From positions 2,194,302 to 2,258,301 of the forward strand of contig NZ_CP038493.1 in the NCBI RefSeq assembly GCF_004752005.1: DNA of 64,000 nt, read 5' to 3'. Positions within the stretch are counted from its first letter, which is position 1. Each line of letters starts with the position of its first letter. Below the pieces are notes generated by a model. It ran no database searches. It had not been told where the DNA came from and was given only the letters and a program-made list of their open reading frames with translations. Source of the stretch: Thalassotalea sp. HSM 43. Lineage in GTDB: Bacteria > Pseudomonadota > Gammaproteobacteria > Enterobacterales > Alteromonadaceae. Positions 52,864 to 63,694 of the stretch are shown here, in pieces. The position numbers and the translations under genes were made by a program.

Positions 52864-54492
52864 TTACAATGTAGGGCCTGCGGCTACTAAGTTTTGACCA
52901 TGTTCTGTATCGGTGAACTTGTCAAAGTTAGCGATAAACCGAGCAGCAAGGTCTGCCGCTTTACTATCCCAGTCAGCAGCATCTTGGTATGTATCACGAG
53001 GATCTAGAATATTGCTATCTACATCGTGTAATGCTGTTGGTACGGATAAGTTGAACATTGGTAGAGTTTGGCATTCTGCTTGTTCAATTGAACCATCCAA
53101 GATAGCGTCAATAATGGCGCGAGTATCTTTAATAGAAATACGCTTACCTGACCCATTCCAACCGGTGTTCACAAGGTATGCTTCTGCACCCGCCGCTTGC
53201 ATGCGTTTCACCAATACATCAGCGTATTTGGTTGGATGTAAGCTTAAGAACGCAGCACCGAAACAACTTGAAAAGGTTGGTGTCGGCTCGGTAATACCAC
53301 GCTCGGTACCGGCTAATTTAGCGGTAAAACCAGACAAGAAATAATACTCAGTTTGCTCTGGTGTTAACTTAGCCACCGGTGGTAATACGCCAAAGGCATC
53401 CGCGGTAAGGAAAATGACCTTATTCGCGTGGCCGCCACGAGATATTGGTTTTACGATGTTATCAATATGGTGGATAGGGTAAGAAACACGCGTGTTCTCT
53501 GTTTTTGAACCATTGTCAAAATCAATGCTGCCATCGGTTCTGACCACAACGTTTTCCAGCAATGCGTCACGACGAATAGCATTGTAGATATCAGGTTCGT
53601 TTTCTTTGCTTAGGTTGATGGTTTTTGCGTAACAACCGCCTTCGAAATTGAAGATACCATTGTCGTCCCAACCGTGCTCGTCATCACCAATTAATTGACG
53701 ATTTGGATCCGTTGAAAGCGTGGTTTTACCTGTGCCTGATAGGCCGAAGAAGATCGCTGTGTCACCATCTTTACCAATATTGGCACTACAGTGCATCGAC
53801 GCAATGCCTTTAAGTGGTAATAGGTAGTTCATCATTGAGAACATACCTTTTTTCATTTCACCGCCGTACCAAGTGCCACCGATAAGTTGCATTCTCTCGG
53901 TTAGGTTAAAGGCGACGAAGTTTTCTGAATTCAATTCTTGTTGCTGCCAATCAGCGTTATTTGTTTTGGCGCCGTTCATGACCACGAAATCAGGTTCGTA
54001 TTCAGCCAGTTCTGCGTCGCTTGGACGAATAAACATGTTCTTAACGAAATGAGCTTGCCATGCAACTTCGGTGATAAAGCGCACTTTAAGACGCGTATCT
54101 TCGTTTGCACCACAGAAGGTATCTACTACGAATAGACGTTTGCCAGATAACTGTTCTGTAACTAAACCCTTAAGCTGAGACCATGTTTCCTGACTCATAG
54201 GCTTGTTATCATTTTGACCTTGATCTGACCACCAAACCGTATCGCGGCTGGTGTCATCACGAACAATGTATTTATCTTTTGGCGAGCGGCCAGTGAAAAT
54301 GCCAGTATCGACAGCAACAGCGCCGGTATTTGTTACAGTACCTTGTTCATAACCTTCTAAACCTGCTTTGGTTTCTTCAGCGAATAGCAGATCATAAGAT
54401 GGGTTGTACACGACATCGGTTGTGTCATTGATACCATATTGCGACAAATCAATATTTTTTGGCGTTAAATCAATGGCTTTCGCAGTACTCAT
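52864..54492 (-). CDS. pckA: Phosphoenolpyruvate carboxykinase (ATP)
   Basis: A 542-residue ATP-type PEPCK (E. coli 540), which makes PEP from oxaloacetate in gluconeogenesis. [12 protein letters not shown] is the substrate-binding Arg loop, [16 protein letters not shown] the kinase-1a P-loop near residue 250, [21 protein letters not shown] the kinase-2/metal block. The ATG at 54492 has AGGAG eight bases upstream; the in-frame ATG at 54510 lies upstream of that site and is rejected. A large imperfect inverted repeat lies 145 bases upstream. Confidence 0.96.
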   Translation of the reverse strand: MSTAKAIDLTPKNIDLSQYGINDTTDVVYNPSYDLLFAEETKAGLEGYEQGTVTNTGAVAVDTGIFTGRSPKDKYIVRDDTSRDTVWWSDQGQNDNKPMSQETWSQLKGLVTEQLSGKRLFVVDTFCGANEDTRLKVRFITEVAWQAHFVKNMFIRPSDAELAEYEPDFVVMNGAKTNNADWQQQELNSENFVAFNLTERMQLIGGTWYGGEMKKGMFSMMNYLLPLKGIASMHCSANIGKDGDTAIFFGLSGTGKTTLSTDPNRQLIGDDEHGWDDNGIFNFEGGCYAKTINLSKENEPDIYNAIRRDALLENVVVRTDGSIDFDNGSKTENTRVSYPIHHIDNIVKPISRGGHANKVIFLTADAFGVLPPVAKLTPEQTEYYFLSGFTAKLAGTERGITEPTPTFSSCFGAAFLSLHPTKYADVLVKRMQAAGAEAYLVNTGWNGSGKRISIKDTRAIIDAILDGSIEQAECQTLPMFNLSVPTALHDVDSNILDPRDTYQDAADWDSKAADLAARFIANFDKFTDTEHGQNLVAAGPTL

Positions 54493-54636
54493 TAGCGCGG
54501 CTCCTGGCATTATAAGTAAAAGTTAGAGTAATAATTCTAAATCTTCGTTAGATTGCTCGCATAGTAACGAAAATGAGTTGTAAATAAAAGGAAAATGTAA
54601 GTGGTTTTGAAAGTTTTTTGGTGGGATAACGAAAGT

Positions 54637-54682
54637 GGCGTTAACTATCGAAAATTGCACGCTTTTTCGACAGTTTAACGCC
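54637..54682. repeat. Imperfect inverted repeat between hslO and pckA
   Basis: Arms 54637-54654 and 54664-54682 (GGCGTTAA outer ends, TCGAAAA inner ends) pair with one bulge and one mismatch around a nine-base loop. There is no T-tract after it, so it is not a standard terminator. It could terminate hslO with Rho, or be an operator of pckA. Confidence 0.6.
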
Positions 54683-54752
54683 ATAAAAGTAGTAAAATTA
54701 CACCATTATTAAACAACGATGTAATTGATACTTAGTTTGGATTCGGCTTGTT

Positions 54753-55610
54753 TTAGTTAGGATTAAGTACCTGTTTAAGTTTTTCACGATCAAATCGATA
54801 CTCTCGTAAACAGAAATCGCAATTAATATTTATCTCACCATGTTCTTGTAAATGCTCTTCAATCCCGTCACGTCCAATATTGGCGATGGCGGTTAAGCAT
54901 TTGTCCTCGCTGCAACCACAAACAAAACTGACTTGTTGTGGCTCAAACATGCGTACCGTTTCTTCGTGATATAAGCGATACAGTATTTCTTCAGCAGGCA
55001 GGCTGAATACTTCTTCGGCTTTAAGCGTTGCTGTTAGTTGACTGATGTGCTCAAAGTCCTGCATTTGCTGGTCTTTATCTTCGCTATCCGGAAGTACCTG
55101 CACAAAAGCGCCACCCGCTGTTACCGCGTCAGTATCGGCATACAGCCAAATTTTGGTCGCCAATTGTTCTGAGGTCGCAAAATAATGCTCAAGCGATTCT
55201 GCCAATGAATCGCCCTGCAAGGCAACGATGCCTTGATAGCGCTCACCTTTATTGGGAATAACAGTGATCACCATATTCGCCTTGCCCAGCATTTGTTGTA
55301 GGCTATCACCTTCAATCGTACCGTCCACTTTGGCGATACCACGCATTTGCTGTTGATGATTACCATTGATTACCGCATATTTTACCGGACCGTCACCTTG
55401 GATTTGCACCGCAATTTCACCTTCAAATTTCAAGGTGGCGGTTAACAGACTGGTTGCTGCCATCAACTCGCCAAGTAATTTGCTTACCGGCTGAGGATAA
55501 TTGTGATTTTCGATGATTTGCTTAAAGCTTTGATCAAGTTGAACCAACTCACCACGGGCATGTAGGTCATCAAATAGGTAGCGGTTCAATACATCTGTTG
55601 GCATTGTCAC
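54753..55610 (-). CDS. hslO: Redox-regulated chaperone Hsp33
   Basis: A 285-residue Hsp33 (E. coli 292). The C-terminal zinc switch is intact: CxC at 231/233 and CxxC at 264/267. Oxidation of these Cys releases zinc and turns on the holdase function in the cytoplasm. ELMAATSLLTATLKFEGE is the conserved N-terminal block. GTG at 55610, two bases after the hslR stop with AGGA six bases upstream, is chosen; ATG at 55604 is an alternative. In operon with hslR. Confidence 0.95.
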   Translation of the reverse strand: MTMPTDVLNRYLFDDLHARGELVQLDQSFKQIIENHNYPQPVSKLLGELMAATSLLTATLKFEGEIAVQIQGDGPVKYAVINGNHQQQMRGIAKVDGTIEGDSLQQMLGKANMVITVIPNKGERYQGIVALQGDSLAESLEHYFATSEQLATKIWLYADTDAVTAGGAFVQVLPDSEDKDQQMQDFEHISQLTATLKAEEVFSLPAEEILYRLYHEETVRMFEPQQVSFVCGCSEDKCLTAIANIGRDGIEEHLQEHGEININCDFCLREYRFDREKLKQVLNPN

Positions 55611-55611
55611 A

Positions 55612-56022
55612 TTAGATCCTTTCTTTAAATTCTCTTAATTTACGACGTTGTTTTTTGTCTGGTTTGCTGTCACTGGCTGGGCTAAATAATGTACCTTGCT
55701 TGCGCGCCAATGCCGTATCTTCACGGGTTTTTAGACTTTGCTCTGTTTCTTGGTATAACGTTTGTGCAAATGTCGCATCGCGACGACGATCTGCGAGGGC
55801 GACGACAATAACTTCTTTTTCATCGTAACCTTGGCGTATACGAATACGATCACCAGTACTGACACTTTTACTGGATTTACTGCGCTGACCGTTATAAAAC
55901 ACTTTACCGCCGTCAATCATTTGCTTGGCAATGGCTCGGGTTTTGTAAAAACGCGCAGCCCACAGCCATTTATCGAGGCGAACAGAGTCGTTTTCAATGT
56001 CTTGAGTCGATTTTTTTGTCAC
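55612..56022 (-). CDS. hslR: Hsp15 ribosome-recycling factor
   Basis: A 136-residue Hsp15 (E. coli 133), an S4-domain RNA-binding heat-shock protein that rescues stalled 50S subunits carrying nascent chains. VRLDKWLWAARFYKTRAIAKQMIDGGKV is the S4 domain; the basic C-terminal tail PDKKQRRKLREFKERI is typical. It lies immediately upstream of hslO on the same strand. Confidence 0.93.
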   Translation of the reverse strand: MTKKSTQDIENDSVRLDKWLWAARFYKTRAIAKQMIDGGKVFYNGQRSKSSKSVSTGDRIRIRQGYDEKEVIVVALADRRRDATFAQTLYQETEQSLKTREDTALARKQGTLFSPASDSKPDKKQRRKLREFKERI

Positions 56023-56374
56023 GATTTTCTCAGCCTAAAAATTTGCCGGCATTTTTACCATAGTTGTTAAATTTTAGCCACTTTTGCCGTTCTTCGACGG
56101 TAAAATAGTCAATTTTCTGGTTACATTTTTTAACAGTTACAATTTTTTATTACTAAAAACTTGTTAAATCCTTGTTAATGCTAGATCATTTAGTGTTAGT
56201 GGCAGGTAAAATTAACGATCTGTACACGCCTGATTACAATAAATATGTAAACCAACTGTAAACCTAAAAACTTTGTCACAAAAAAACGATGACAGCGCTT
56301 GTTACTGTTGATTTCGTTAAGTATTATCAGGGACGGATATTTATTATGATTATTTTATATAACGAAAAGCAATT
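56023..56374. promoter_or_regulatory. 352-base divergent region between hslR and gspC
   Basis: No gene is seen. It must hold the heat-shock promoter of hslR (minus) and the promoter of the gsp operon (plus). A GTAAA direct repeat at 56247-56262 is listed separately. The stretch is strongly AT-rich just before gspC. Confidence 0.5.
56247..56262 (+). promoter_or_regulatory. CpxR-box-like GTAAA-N6-GTAAA upstream of gspC
   Basis: GTAAA-CCAACT-GTAAA has the same half-sites and six-base spacer as the box in the cpxR/cpxP spacer of this window. It lies 112 bases before the gspC start on the coding strand. Confidence 0.55.
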
Positions 56375-57334
56375 ATGGATTTAGCGCACATTACAATTCA
56401 GTTACAGAGCTTATGGCAAAAAGTGCCACAGCAGGCACTCACGCGCGCGCTAATCACTTTACTTGTTATCTATATTGCCTTTTGGGCAGCCAACTTTACC
56501 TGGATGTTGGTTCCTCAAGCAGAAAAAGCAACTTCTGGCGTTCCTATAAGTCAAACCATTGCTGGTAAAAGTAGCAGCAAAAACCTTGATATCAGTTCAA
56601 TCACTAAATTGAACCTGTTTGGTGAATACAATAAACAGGTTGAAGTTGAAACGCCGGTTGAGACAATTGAGTCGGCACCAGAGACAAAATTAAGACTGAC
56701 ATTAACCGGTGTTGTTGCCTCTGATGATCAAACAACGGCCGCCGCCATTGTTGAATCAAAAGGAGTACAGGAAACCTACGGCATTGACGATAAAATTACC
56801 GGCACACGTGCAATTTTGAAACAAGTGCACAATGACCGCGTCATAATCCAAAGTTCAGGCCGTATGGAAACCTTAATGCTTGATGGCTTTGAATACACCA
56901 AGGAATTTCGCGCGGATCAACCAGCCGCTGACGAAGTTAAAATCAAAACAACGGTTAAGTCGACCAAGAAAAATAACCCTGGGGTTAACAAAGACGATTC
57001 TGAACGTCAGGCTCGTATTAAAGAACGTGTCGCTCAGGCGCGTTCAGAGATCCTTGATAATCCCGGAAAATTAACAGACTACATAAAAATTTCACCGTAC
57101 CGTGTCGAAGGTAAAGTCGCTGGCTATCGTTTGATGCCGAGCAAAAATCCGGAATTTTTTCAGGAAGTAGGCTTACAACCTGGCGATGTGGCGGTACAAA
57201 TAAATGGTCGTGATTTGACCGATATGCGCGAAGCGCAAAAAGCATTAGCAGAACTAAGAAAATCAGAACATGTCGATTTGCTAGTTGAACGTGACGGCGT
57301 GTTACACGACATTTCATTGGGACTGGATAACTAA
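56375..57334 (+). CDS. gspC: Type II secretion inner-membrane protein GspC
   Basis: A 319-residue GspC. One membrane helix (about residues 22-43) follows a short cytoplasmic start; the HR domain (about 85-175, RLTLTGVVASDDQTTAAAIVE) contacts the secretin, and a C-terminal PDZ domain (LQPGDVAVQINGRDLTDMREAQKAL) ends the protein. GspC links the inner-membrane platform to GspD. First gene of the gsp operon; gspD starts 13 bases later. Confidence 0.94.
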   Translation: MDLAHITIQLQSLWQKVPQQALTRALITLLVIYIAFWAANFTWMLVPQAEKATSGVPISQTIAGKSSSKNLDISSITKLNLFGEYNKQVEVETPVETIESAPETKLRLTLTGVVASDDQTTAAAIVESKGVQETYGIDDKITGTRAILKQVHNDRVIIQSSGRMETLMLDGFEYTKEFRADQPAADEVKIKTTVKSTKKNNPGVNKDDSERQARIKERVAQARSEILDNPGKLTDYIKISPYRVEGKVAGYRLMPSKNPEFFQEVGLQPGDVAVQINGRDLTDMREAQKALAELRKSEHVDLLVERDGVLHDISLGLDN

Positions 57335-57347
57335 CTGGAGAGCATTC

Positions 57348-59468
57348 ATGCGCCGAACATTTTGCGCAAAACAATTAAAACGAGCCTCAGCGAGTATGTT
57401 GGCAGCCATGACTATGGCATGTACCTTAAGCGTCAGCAACGCTTATGCAGCACAATATTCTCCAAATTTTAAAGGCACAGAAATTACCGAATTTATCAAC
57501 ATAGTTGGTAAAAACCTGCAAAAAACCATCATTGTTGACCCGAAAGTTCGTGGTAAAATTAATGTCCGAAGTTATGACCTGTTAAGCGAAGAGCAGTACT
57601 ATCAGTTTTTCCTTAACGTACTGGAAGTCTATGGTTTTTCCGTTGTAGAAATGGAAAACAATATCATCAAGGTAATCCCTAATAAGGATGCTAAAACCGC
57701 AAATATTCCGGTTGTTGGTGATAAGAATTCTGGTGTTGGTGACGAAATGGTCACCCGTGTCATTGAAGTTAAGAATGTATCTGTTCGAGAATTATCGCCA
57801 TTGCTTCGTCAACTAAGTGATCAGGCCGGCGGTGGTAACGTGGTTCACTATGAACCATCTAACGTTATTATGATGACAGGTACGGCAGCGGTAGTTAATC
57901 GACTTGCCAATATCATTCAACGAGTAGACCGAGCTGGTGACCAAGGCGTACAAATCGTCAAGCTTGAATTTGCATCAGCGGGTGAAATGGTGCGCATTAT
58001 TGAAAATATCAATAAGCCAAAGAGCGGCAAATCGGATACTCCAGCGTTTCTGATACCAAAAATTGTTGCCGATGAGCGTACTAACTCGGTCATTGTCTCA
58101 GGTGAGCTGAAAGCGCGTGAACGTATTACCAAACTGATAGCCAAGCTAGACAGTGAATTAGAAACCTCAGGTAATACCCGCGTTTATTACTTAAAATACG
58201 CAAAAGCCGCAGATCTAGTGCAGGTGATGCAGTCGGTATCTGACAGTATTCAACGCAGTACCACAACAACCGGCACCACGAAAACCACAACCGCACGTCG
58301 TAACAGTTCAAATCGTAATGTATCGATTGAAGCACATGATGATACCAATACCTTGGTTATCACCGCCGAACCGGATATGTTGCGTTCTTTGGAAACGGTA
58401 ATTCGTCAATTGGATATCCGCCGAGCGCAAGTCTTAGTTGAAGCAATTATTGTTGAAGTATTCGAATCTGACGGCGCTCAACTTGGTGTTCAGTGGTATC
58501 ACGAAGACGGTGGTTTCACTCAATTTAATAACGGTGTTGTGCCTATTTCTGGTATCGCCGCTGGCGCCATTGCCGCTGAAGGTGAAGAAGCGTCGCAAAC
58601 CATTATTACCAACCCTGATGGTTCTGTAACCGAATCAAACAACCCAGACACCCCGGGTGATTACACAATTCTTGCGCAATTACTTGGTAATGTCAGCGGT
58701 ATGATGTTTGGTATTGTTGAAGACGATTGGGGTGCTATCGTGCAAGCGGTAAGTACCGATGTAAATTCAAACATTTTGGCAACGCCAAGTATTACCACAT
58801 TAGATAACGAAGAAGCTTACTTTATTGTTGGTCAGGAAGTACCGATTATCACCGGTTCACAAACCGGCAGTAATAATTCTAACCCGTTCACAACGGTTGA
58901 CCGTAAAGAAGTTGGTATCAAGCTGAAAGTGACCCCTCAGGTTAATGAAGGCAGTGGTGTACAGCTGACAATTGAACAAGAGGTGTCATCAGTCAGTGGT
59001 GCAACCGGCGTTGATATTTCAATTAACAAACGTGAAATCAAAACCACGGTAATGGCTGATAATGGCGCAACGATTATTCTTGGTGGTCTGATTGATGAAG
59101 ACGTACAAGAATCGATGCAAAAGGTGCCTATCTTAGGTGATATTCCATTACTTGGTGCATTATTCCGTTCAACCGGCAGTACGACGCGTAAGCGTAATCT
59201 TATGGTGTTCTTGCGTCCAACCATTATCCGTGAAGGTACGGCAATGGATGCTATCACCAAGAAACGCTACAACTACATGCGTGCTGTAGAGATGGAAAAA
59301 CAAGAAGCAGGTTTGCAGTTGATGGATGATGCTAAATTACCATTGCTACCTGAATGGGAAGAGAACTTAGAACTTCCGCCATCGTTTGATGAATATATGC
59401 AACAACGTGCTATTGATAAGTTAGATGAATCTGACGAGTCAAATACACAAGAAGATACAAATGAGTAG
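57348..59468 (+). CDS. gspD: Type II secretion secretin GspD
   Basis: A 706-residue secretin with a signal peptide ([15 protein letters not shown]). N0 domain ([29 protein letters not shown]), N1-N3 repeats ([22 protein letters not shown] and two more) and the secretin domain ending [16 protein letters not shown] and [10 protein letters not shown]. It forms the outer-membrane channel. GGAG eight bases before the ATG at 57348 decides this start over an in-frame ATG at 57285 that lies inside gspC. A low-complexity Thr/Ser-rich segment (residues about 304-323) interrupts N3. Its end overlaps gspE by eight bases. Confidence 0.96.
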   Translation: MRRTFCAKQLKRASASMLAAMTMACTLSVSNAYAAQYSPNFKGTEITEFINIVGKNLQKTIIVDPKVRGKINVRSYDLLSEEQYYQFFLNVLEVYGFSVVEMENNIIKVIPNKDAKTANIPVVGDKNSGVGDEMVTRVIEVKNVSVRELSPLLRQLSDQAGGGNVVHYEPSNVIMMTGTAAVVNRLANIIQRVDRAGDQGVQIVKLEFASAGEMVRIIENINKPKSGKSDTPAFLIPKIVADERTNSVIVSGELKARERITKLIAKLDSELETSGNTRVYYLKYAKAADLVQVMQSVSDSIQRSTTTTGTTKTTTARRNSSNRNVSIEAHDDTNTLVITAEPDMLRSLETVIRQLDIRRAQVLVEAIIVEVFESDGAQLGVQWYHEDGGFTQFNNGVVPISGIAAGAIAAEGEEASQTIITNPDGSVTESNNPDTPGDYTILAQLLGNVSGMMFGIVEDDWGAIVQAVSTDVNSNILATPSITTLDNEEAYFIVGQEVPIITGSQTGSNNSNPFTTVDRKEVGIKLKVTPQVNEGSGVQLTIEQEVSSVSGATGVDISINKREIKTTVMADNGATIILGGLIDEDVQESMQKVPILGDIPLLGALFRSTGSTTRKRNLMVFLRPTIIREGTAMDAITKKRYNYMRAVEMEKQEAGLQLMDDAKLPLLPEWEENLELPPSFDEYMQQRAIDKLDESDESNTQEDTNE

Positions 59469-61038
59469 TAACGAAAATAACGACATTATCAACGAAGCAA
59501 ACGAGCTGGCCGACGAATTGGCCAGCCCAAAAGAGTTGTTTGATGAACTCCCTGAGGAAGCTGAATTAGCTGACCCGATTCGTTTGCCTTTTGGTTTTGC
59601 CAAACGTCATGGTGTGTTAACCGAGCAAACCGATGACGGATTAGTGATGCATACCGCAGGTCAAGCAAACTTGCACGCTGTGTTAGAAGCGCAGCGTTAT
59701 GTTTCGCAGCCGTTTTCGATAACCAAGCATAGCCCAGAAGAATTTGAGCGTTTATTAACGTTAGCTTATCAACGCGATTCATCAGAAGCGCAACAGTTGA
59801 TGGAAGATATCGGTAATGAAGCAAACTTGTATTCATTGGCCGATGAAATCCATGACGCAGAAGATTTGCTCGAAAATGAAGACGACGCGCCGATTATCAA
59901 ATTAATCAATGCCATGTTGTCTGAAGCGATTAAAGAAAACGCCTCTGATATACATATCGAAACCTTTGAAAAAATGCTAAAAATACGCTTTCGTATTGAT
60001 GGTGTTTTACGAGAAATCCTTAAGCCAAATCGTAAGCTTGCGTCGATGCTAGTATCTCGTATTAAGGTTATGGCAAAGCTCGATATTGCCGAAAAACGAA
60101 TCCCTCAGGATGGTCGTATTTCGTTGCTTATCGGTGGTCGTGCTGTTGATGTCCGTGTATCAACCATGCCTTCAAGTCACGGTGAACGAGTGGTGTTACG
60201 TCTACTCGATAAAAACGCCGCGCGATTAAACCTTATCGACTTAGGTATGACAGACGAAGCTCGTAAGAATTTTACCGATGTCATTGCCAAGCCACATGGC
60301 ATTATTTTGGTGACCGGCCCAACTGGTTCCGGTAAAAGTACCACCTTGTATGCAGGTTTAACGCAAATAGACTCATCTGAACGTAATATCCTTACCGTTG
60401 AAGATCCAATTGAATTCGCGATAGAAGGCATTGGTCAGACTCAGGTGAATACTAAGGTAGATATGACATTTGCCCGAGGTCTGCGTGCGATATTGCGTCA
60501 AGATCCAGACGTGGTAATGGTCGGTGAGATTCGTGACCTTGAGACGGCACAAATTGCGGTACAAGCGAGTTTGACCGGTCACTTGGTGTTGTCGACGCTG
60601 CATACCAATACCGCAGCAGGCGCGATTACCCGTCTTGAAGATATGGGTATTGAACCGTTTCTACTTTCGTCGAGCTTAATCGGTGTACTGGCACAGCGCT
60701 TAGTTCGTACCTTGTGCCCACATTGTAAAGAAGCCCATGTAGTGAACGACGAAGAAGCTCGTTTATTAGATATCCATGATCAACAAGAACACACCATATA
60801 TCGAGCTGTTGGTTGTGAGAAATGTAAGTATCTTGGTTATCGCGGTCGTACCGGTATTCATGAACTCTTGGTGGTTGATGATAGCGTTCGAGAATTGATT
60901 CAAAATAACGCTGGTGAACAAGCCATCGTTAGGGCGGTACGCGCCAATACACCAAGTATTCGCCATGATGGTTTTGATAAAGTCCTAGCCGGTGTTACAA
61001 CGTTGGAAGAAATCTTACGTGTAACCCGAGAAGGTTAG
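59461..61038 (+). CDS. gspE: Type II secretion ATPase GspE
   Basis: A 525-residue ATPase that powers pseudopilus assembly. Walker [10 protein letters not shown] (about residues 285-293), Asp box [10 protein letters not shown], Walker B region VVMVGEIRD and the His box [12 protein letters not shown] are all intact. The four-Cys zinc site CPHC and CEKC (about 419 and 451) is present. ATG at 59461 overlaps the gspD stop (ATGAGTAG); the longer frame from 59425 lies within gspD. gspF follows after five bases. Confidence 0.96.
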   Translation: MSSNENNDIINEANELADELASPKELFDELPEEAELADPIRLPFGFAKRHGVLTEQTDDGLVMHTAGQANLHAVLEAQRYVSQPFSITKHSPEEFERLLTLAYQRDSSEAQQLMEDIGNEANLYSLADEIHDAEDLLENEDDAPIIKLINAMLSEAIKENASDIHIETFEKMLKIRFRIDGVLREILKPNRKLASMLVSRIKVMAKLDIAEKRIPQDGRISLLIGGRAVDVRVSTMPSSHGERVVLRLLDKNAARLNLIDLGMTDEARKNFTDVIAKPHGIILVTGPTGSGKSTTLYAGLTQIDSSERNILTVEDPIEFAIEGIGQTQVNTKVDMTFARGLRAILRQDPDVVMVGEIRDLETAQIAVQASLTGHLVLSTLHTNTAAGAITRLEDMGIEPFLLSSSLIGVLAQRLVRTLCPHCKEAHVVNDEEARLLDIHDQQEHTIYRAVGCEKCKYLGYRGRTGIHELLVVDDSVRELIQNNAGEQAIVRAVRANTPSIRHDGFDKVLAGVTTLEEILRVTREG

Positions 61039-61043
61039 TCTAA

Positions 61044-62258
61044 ATGGCAGCATTTGATTATCAAGCGGTCGATGACCGTGGGAAAAATAAAAAGGGCGTT
61101 CTTGAAGGCGATAACGCTAAGCAAGTGCGTTCAATATTACGCGAGCGTGGCCTGATCCCCATTGAAGTGACGCCGGCGTTAGCCAAAGCCAAACAACAAG
61201 CCGCTGGCGGTGCCTTTGGCAGCAAAAAAATATCATCTTCTGAGCTCGCTTTGATAACACGTCAAATGGCTACTCTGGTAGAATCAGGGTTACCATTGGA
61301 AGAAACGCTGGTCGCGGTTGCTGAGCAGTGTGAAAAAGACAAGCTGAAAAGCATGATTATGTCGGTCCGTTCTAAGGTCAACGAAGGTTTCACCTTAGCG
61401 GAATCGATGGCGGAATTTCCTAATATATTCGACAACCTGTTTCGCGCCATGGTGGCGGCAGGTGAAAAGTCGGGACATTTGGATAAAGTTCTTAATCGTT
61501 TGGCGGACTATACCGAACAACGTCAAAACATGCGTTCGCAAATCATTCAGGCGTCAATTTATCCAATCATTATGACGCTCGTCGCGGTATCGGTAATCGT
61601 CGTGTTGTTAGTCGCGGTTGTGCCGCAAATCGTTGGTCAGTTTGATCATTTAGGCGAACAATTGCCAGGTTCTACGCAAGTGTTGATTGCGGTCAGTGAT
61701 TTTCTCAAAAATTATGTGTTGTGGATCTTGGCATTTATTGTGCTGTGCATGTTTGGCTTTAGACAAATGATGAAAAAAGCCGGCTTTAGAATGAAGGTCC
61801 ATGAGAAGTCTTTGAGTTTGCCTATTACAGGTAAAGTCACCAAAGGCTTGAATACTGCACGCTTCGCCCGCACCTTAAGTATACTGACCGCAAGTTCTGT
61901 TCCTTTGCTGGAAAGTATGCGTATCGCAGGTGAGGTTTTGACCAATGATTATATAAAATTACGGGTCAGTGAAGCTGCAGATAAGGTTAGAGAAGGTGCG
62001 AGCTTGCAAGCTTCACTGAAACAAACCAAACTATTTCCGCCAATGATGGTCCATATGATAGCCAGTGGTGAAAAATCAGGTGAGTTGGAATCAATGCTCG
62101 AACGAGCTGCTGACAACCAAGATCGCCAATTTGAAGCGCTGGTCAGTATATCGTTAAAAATCTTTGAACCAGCGCTAATGGTAACTATGGGAACCATAGT
62201 TTTATTTATTGTAATGGCAATCGTTCAGCCAATACTGCAGTTAAATACAATGATATAA
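61044..62258 (+). CDS. gspF: Type II secretion inner-membrane platform protein GspF
   Basis: A 404-residue GspF with two repeated helical domains (about 70-165 and 270-370; LITRQMATLVESGLPLEETL and RTLSILTASSVPLLESM) and three membrane helices (about 170, 220 and 375-400). It binds GspE and anchors the pseudopilus. gspG starts nine bases downstream. Confidence 0.95.
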   Translation: MAAFDYQAVDDRGKNKKGVLEGDNAKQVRSILRERGLIPIEVTPALAKAKQQAAGGAFGSKKISSSELALITRQMATLVESGLPLEETLVAVAEQCEKDKLKSMIMSVRSKVNEGFTLAESMAEFPNIFDNLFRAMVAAGEKSGHLDKVLNRLADYTEQRQNMRSQIIQASIYPIIMTLVAVSVIVVLLVAVVPQIVGQFDHLGEQLPGSTQVLIAVSDFLKNYVLWILAFIVLCMFGFRQMMKKAGFRMKVHEKSLSLPITGKVTKGLNTARFARTLSILTASSVPLLESMRIAGEVLTNDYIKLRVSEAADKVREGASLQASLKQTKLFPPMMVHMIASGEKSGELESMLERAADNQDRQFEALVSISLKIFEPALMVTMGTIVLFIVMAIVQPILQLNTMI

Positions 62259-62267
62259 GGTGTCAAA

Positions 62268-62732
62268 ATGAAAGTGCAAAAACGCCGTAATGTTCGCGGT
62301 TTTACCTTGTTTGAAATTATGATCGTAATCGTAATTCTCGGTTTATTAGGTGCAATGGTATTGCCTAATGTCATGGGTAACTTGGACCGTGCTAATGTTC
62401 AAAAGGCAATTTCAGACGTACAAGCTTTGGAAAAAGCGATGATCACGTATAAGGCCGATAACTTTAAATTTCCAACCACAGAACAAGGCTTAGAAGCCTT
62501 AGTTGAAGAGACAGATATTGAGCCTCTTCCGCGTCGCTTTTTGCCGGGTGGCTATGTATCGAGTCTGCCACAAGACCCTTGGGGCAATGACTATATCTTA
62601 ATTAGCCCAGGTGAATTTGGTCGCTACGATATCTTCTCTTCTGGTGAAGATGGTGAACCAGGTACTGATGATGACATTGGTAACTGGAACATCAAAGAGT
62701 GGCAAGCCGGTGGTCCGGGTTCTGAAGGCTAA
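62268..62732 (+). CDS. gspG: Type II secretion major pseudopilin GspG
   Basis: A 154-residue prepilin. The cleavage site is RG-FTLFE, followed by the hydrophobic helix IMIVIVILGLLGAMVLPNVMG. The C-terminal half has LPQDPWGNDYILISPGEFGRYDIFSSGEDGEPGTDDDIGNW, the calcium-binding loop of GspG. It forms the pseudopilus shaft. Note the Phe in FTLFE at +4, where Leu is usual. gspH follows. Confidence 0.96.
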   Translation: MKVQKRRNVRGFTLFEIMIVIVILGLLGAMVLPNVMGNLDRANVQKAISDVQALEKAMITYKADNFKFPTTEQGLEALVEETDIEPLPRRFLPGGYVSSLPQDPWGNDYILISPGEFGRYDIFSSGEDGEPGTDDDIGNWNIKEWQAGGPGSEG

Positions 62733-62751
62733 TTTGGCTTAGGATGTGTTT

Positions 62752-63333
62752 GTGTCTCGTCGTGTTAAGGGTTTTACCTTACTTGAAATAATGTTGGTAT
62801 TGGTTGTATTGGGAATGATGTATACCGCAGTCATTCCCAATATACGTGGTACTGAGCCTGCCGACGAGTTGGAAAAACACAGCCACACATTTGCCGAGTT
62901 ATTTTCATTGGCAAGTGAGTATGCCCTGCTCAATAATCTTGAGCTGGGCTTACATGTAGAAGACAACGTCTATCGTTTTCTCGCCTTTGATGGTACCCGT
63001 TGGGTGCCTGTTCCAGATCAGGATATTCTTACCGAAGTCGCTTTTGATGAACCTTTCGCTATCGAGTTGAGCCTTGATGACTTGCCAATCGACGAAGACG
63101 CTATGCAAGTTAACCAAAGCATGTTTGAAGACTTCGAATACGATGAAGGTTTCAAGGAAGACGAAGAGCCGGTTTATCCGCAAGTGTTTATCTTGTCAGG
63201 TGGTGATATTACCCCGTTTAAGTTGACCTTCATTTACGATGACAACTATGACATCCCAGTTTTCTACGAAGTACTCGCTGAATATACCTTACCGCTAAAA
63301 GTCGAGGGGCCGTTTGAAGATGAACAGGGCTAA
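62752..63333 (+). CDS. gspH: Type II secretion minor pseudopilin GspH
   Basis: A 193-residue pseudopilin with prepilin site KG-FTLLE and helix IMLVLVVLGMMYTAVIP. The globular domain is unusually acidic in the middle (LDDLPIDEDAMQVNQ to EGFKEDEEPV). GTG at 62752 has AGGA seven bases upstream and is preferred to the GTG at 62746, which sits too close. Its last 14 bases overlap gspI. Confidence 0.9.
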   Translation: MSRRVKGFTLLEIMLVLVVLGMMYTAVIPNIRGTEPADELEKHSHTFAELFSLASEYALLNNLELGLHVEDNVYRFLAFDGTRWVPVPDQDILTEVAFDEPFAIELSLDDLPIDEDAMQVNQSMFEDFEYDEGFKEDEEPVYPQVFILSGGDITPFKLTFIYDDNYDIPVFYEVLAEYTLPLKVEGPFEDEQG

Positions 63334-63694
63334 CGGATTCACCCTTATTGAAGTGTTGTTGGCACTTACGATATTTGCCTTGGCAGGTACCGCGGTGATG
63401 AATGTTGCTGCCACCAGTTTAAACGGTACCGCGAACCTAGAAGTTAAAAGCATCGCTACGTGGGTCGCGTCAAACCAACTGGTTGAGGCAAACTTGCAGC
63501 AACAGTGGCCACCGAAAAAGAAAAACGGTAAGGAAGAAATGGCCGGCCATGAATGGCATTGGCAAAGTATTATTCAGGAAACTGAAGACAAGAACATGCG
63601 TGCCATTACCATTGAGGTAAGGGAAAGCGAAGATGACAAATACCCGCTTGCCAGTTTAATCACTTACGTTAGTAATCCTAAGGTAAGAAAATGA
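63320..63694 (+). CDS. gspI: Type II secretion minor pseudopilin GspI
   Basis: A 124-residue pseudopilin, prepilin site NG-FTLIE and helix VLLALTIFALAGTAVMNVA. WVASNQLVEANLQQQWP and the C-terminal ITIEVRESE strand are typical of GspI, which starts the pseudopilus tip with GspJ and GspK. ATG at 63320 with GAGGGG upstream is preferred to a TTG at 63314. Overlaps gspH by 14 bases and gspJ by four. Confidence 0.93.
   Translation: MNRANGFTLIEVLLALTIFALAGTAVMNVAATSLNGTANLEVKSIATWVASNQLVEANLQQQWPPKKKNGKEEMAGHEWHWQSIIQETEDKNMRAITIEVRESEDDKYPLASLITYVSNPKVRK

Noticed and set aside
57285-57347. Extended start of gspD inside gspC
   Set aside because: It adds residues before the signal peptide and has no ribosome site, whereas ATG 57348 has GGAG at the right distance.
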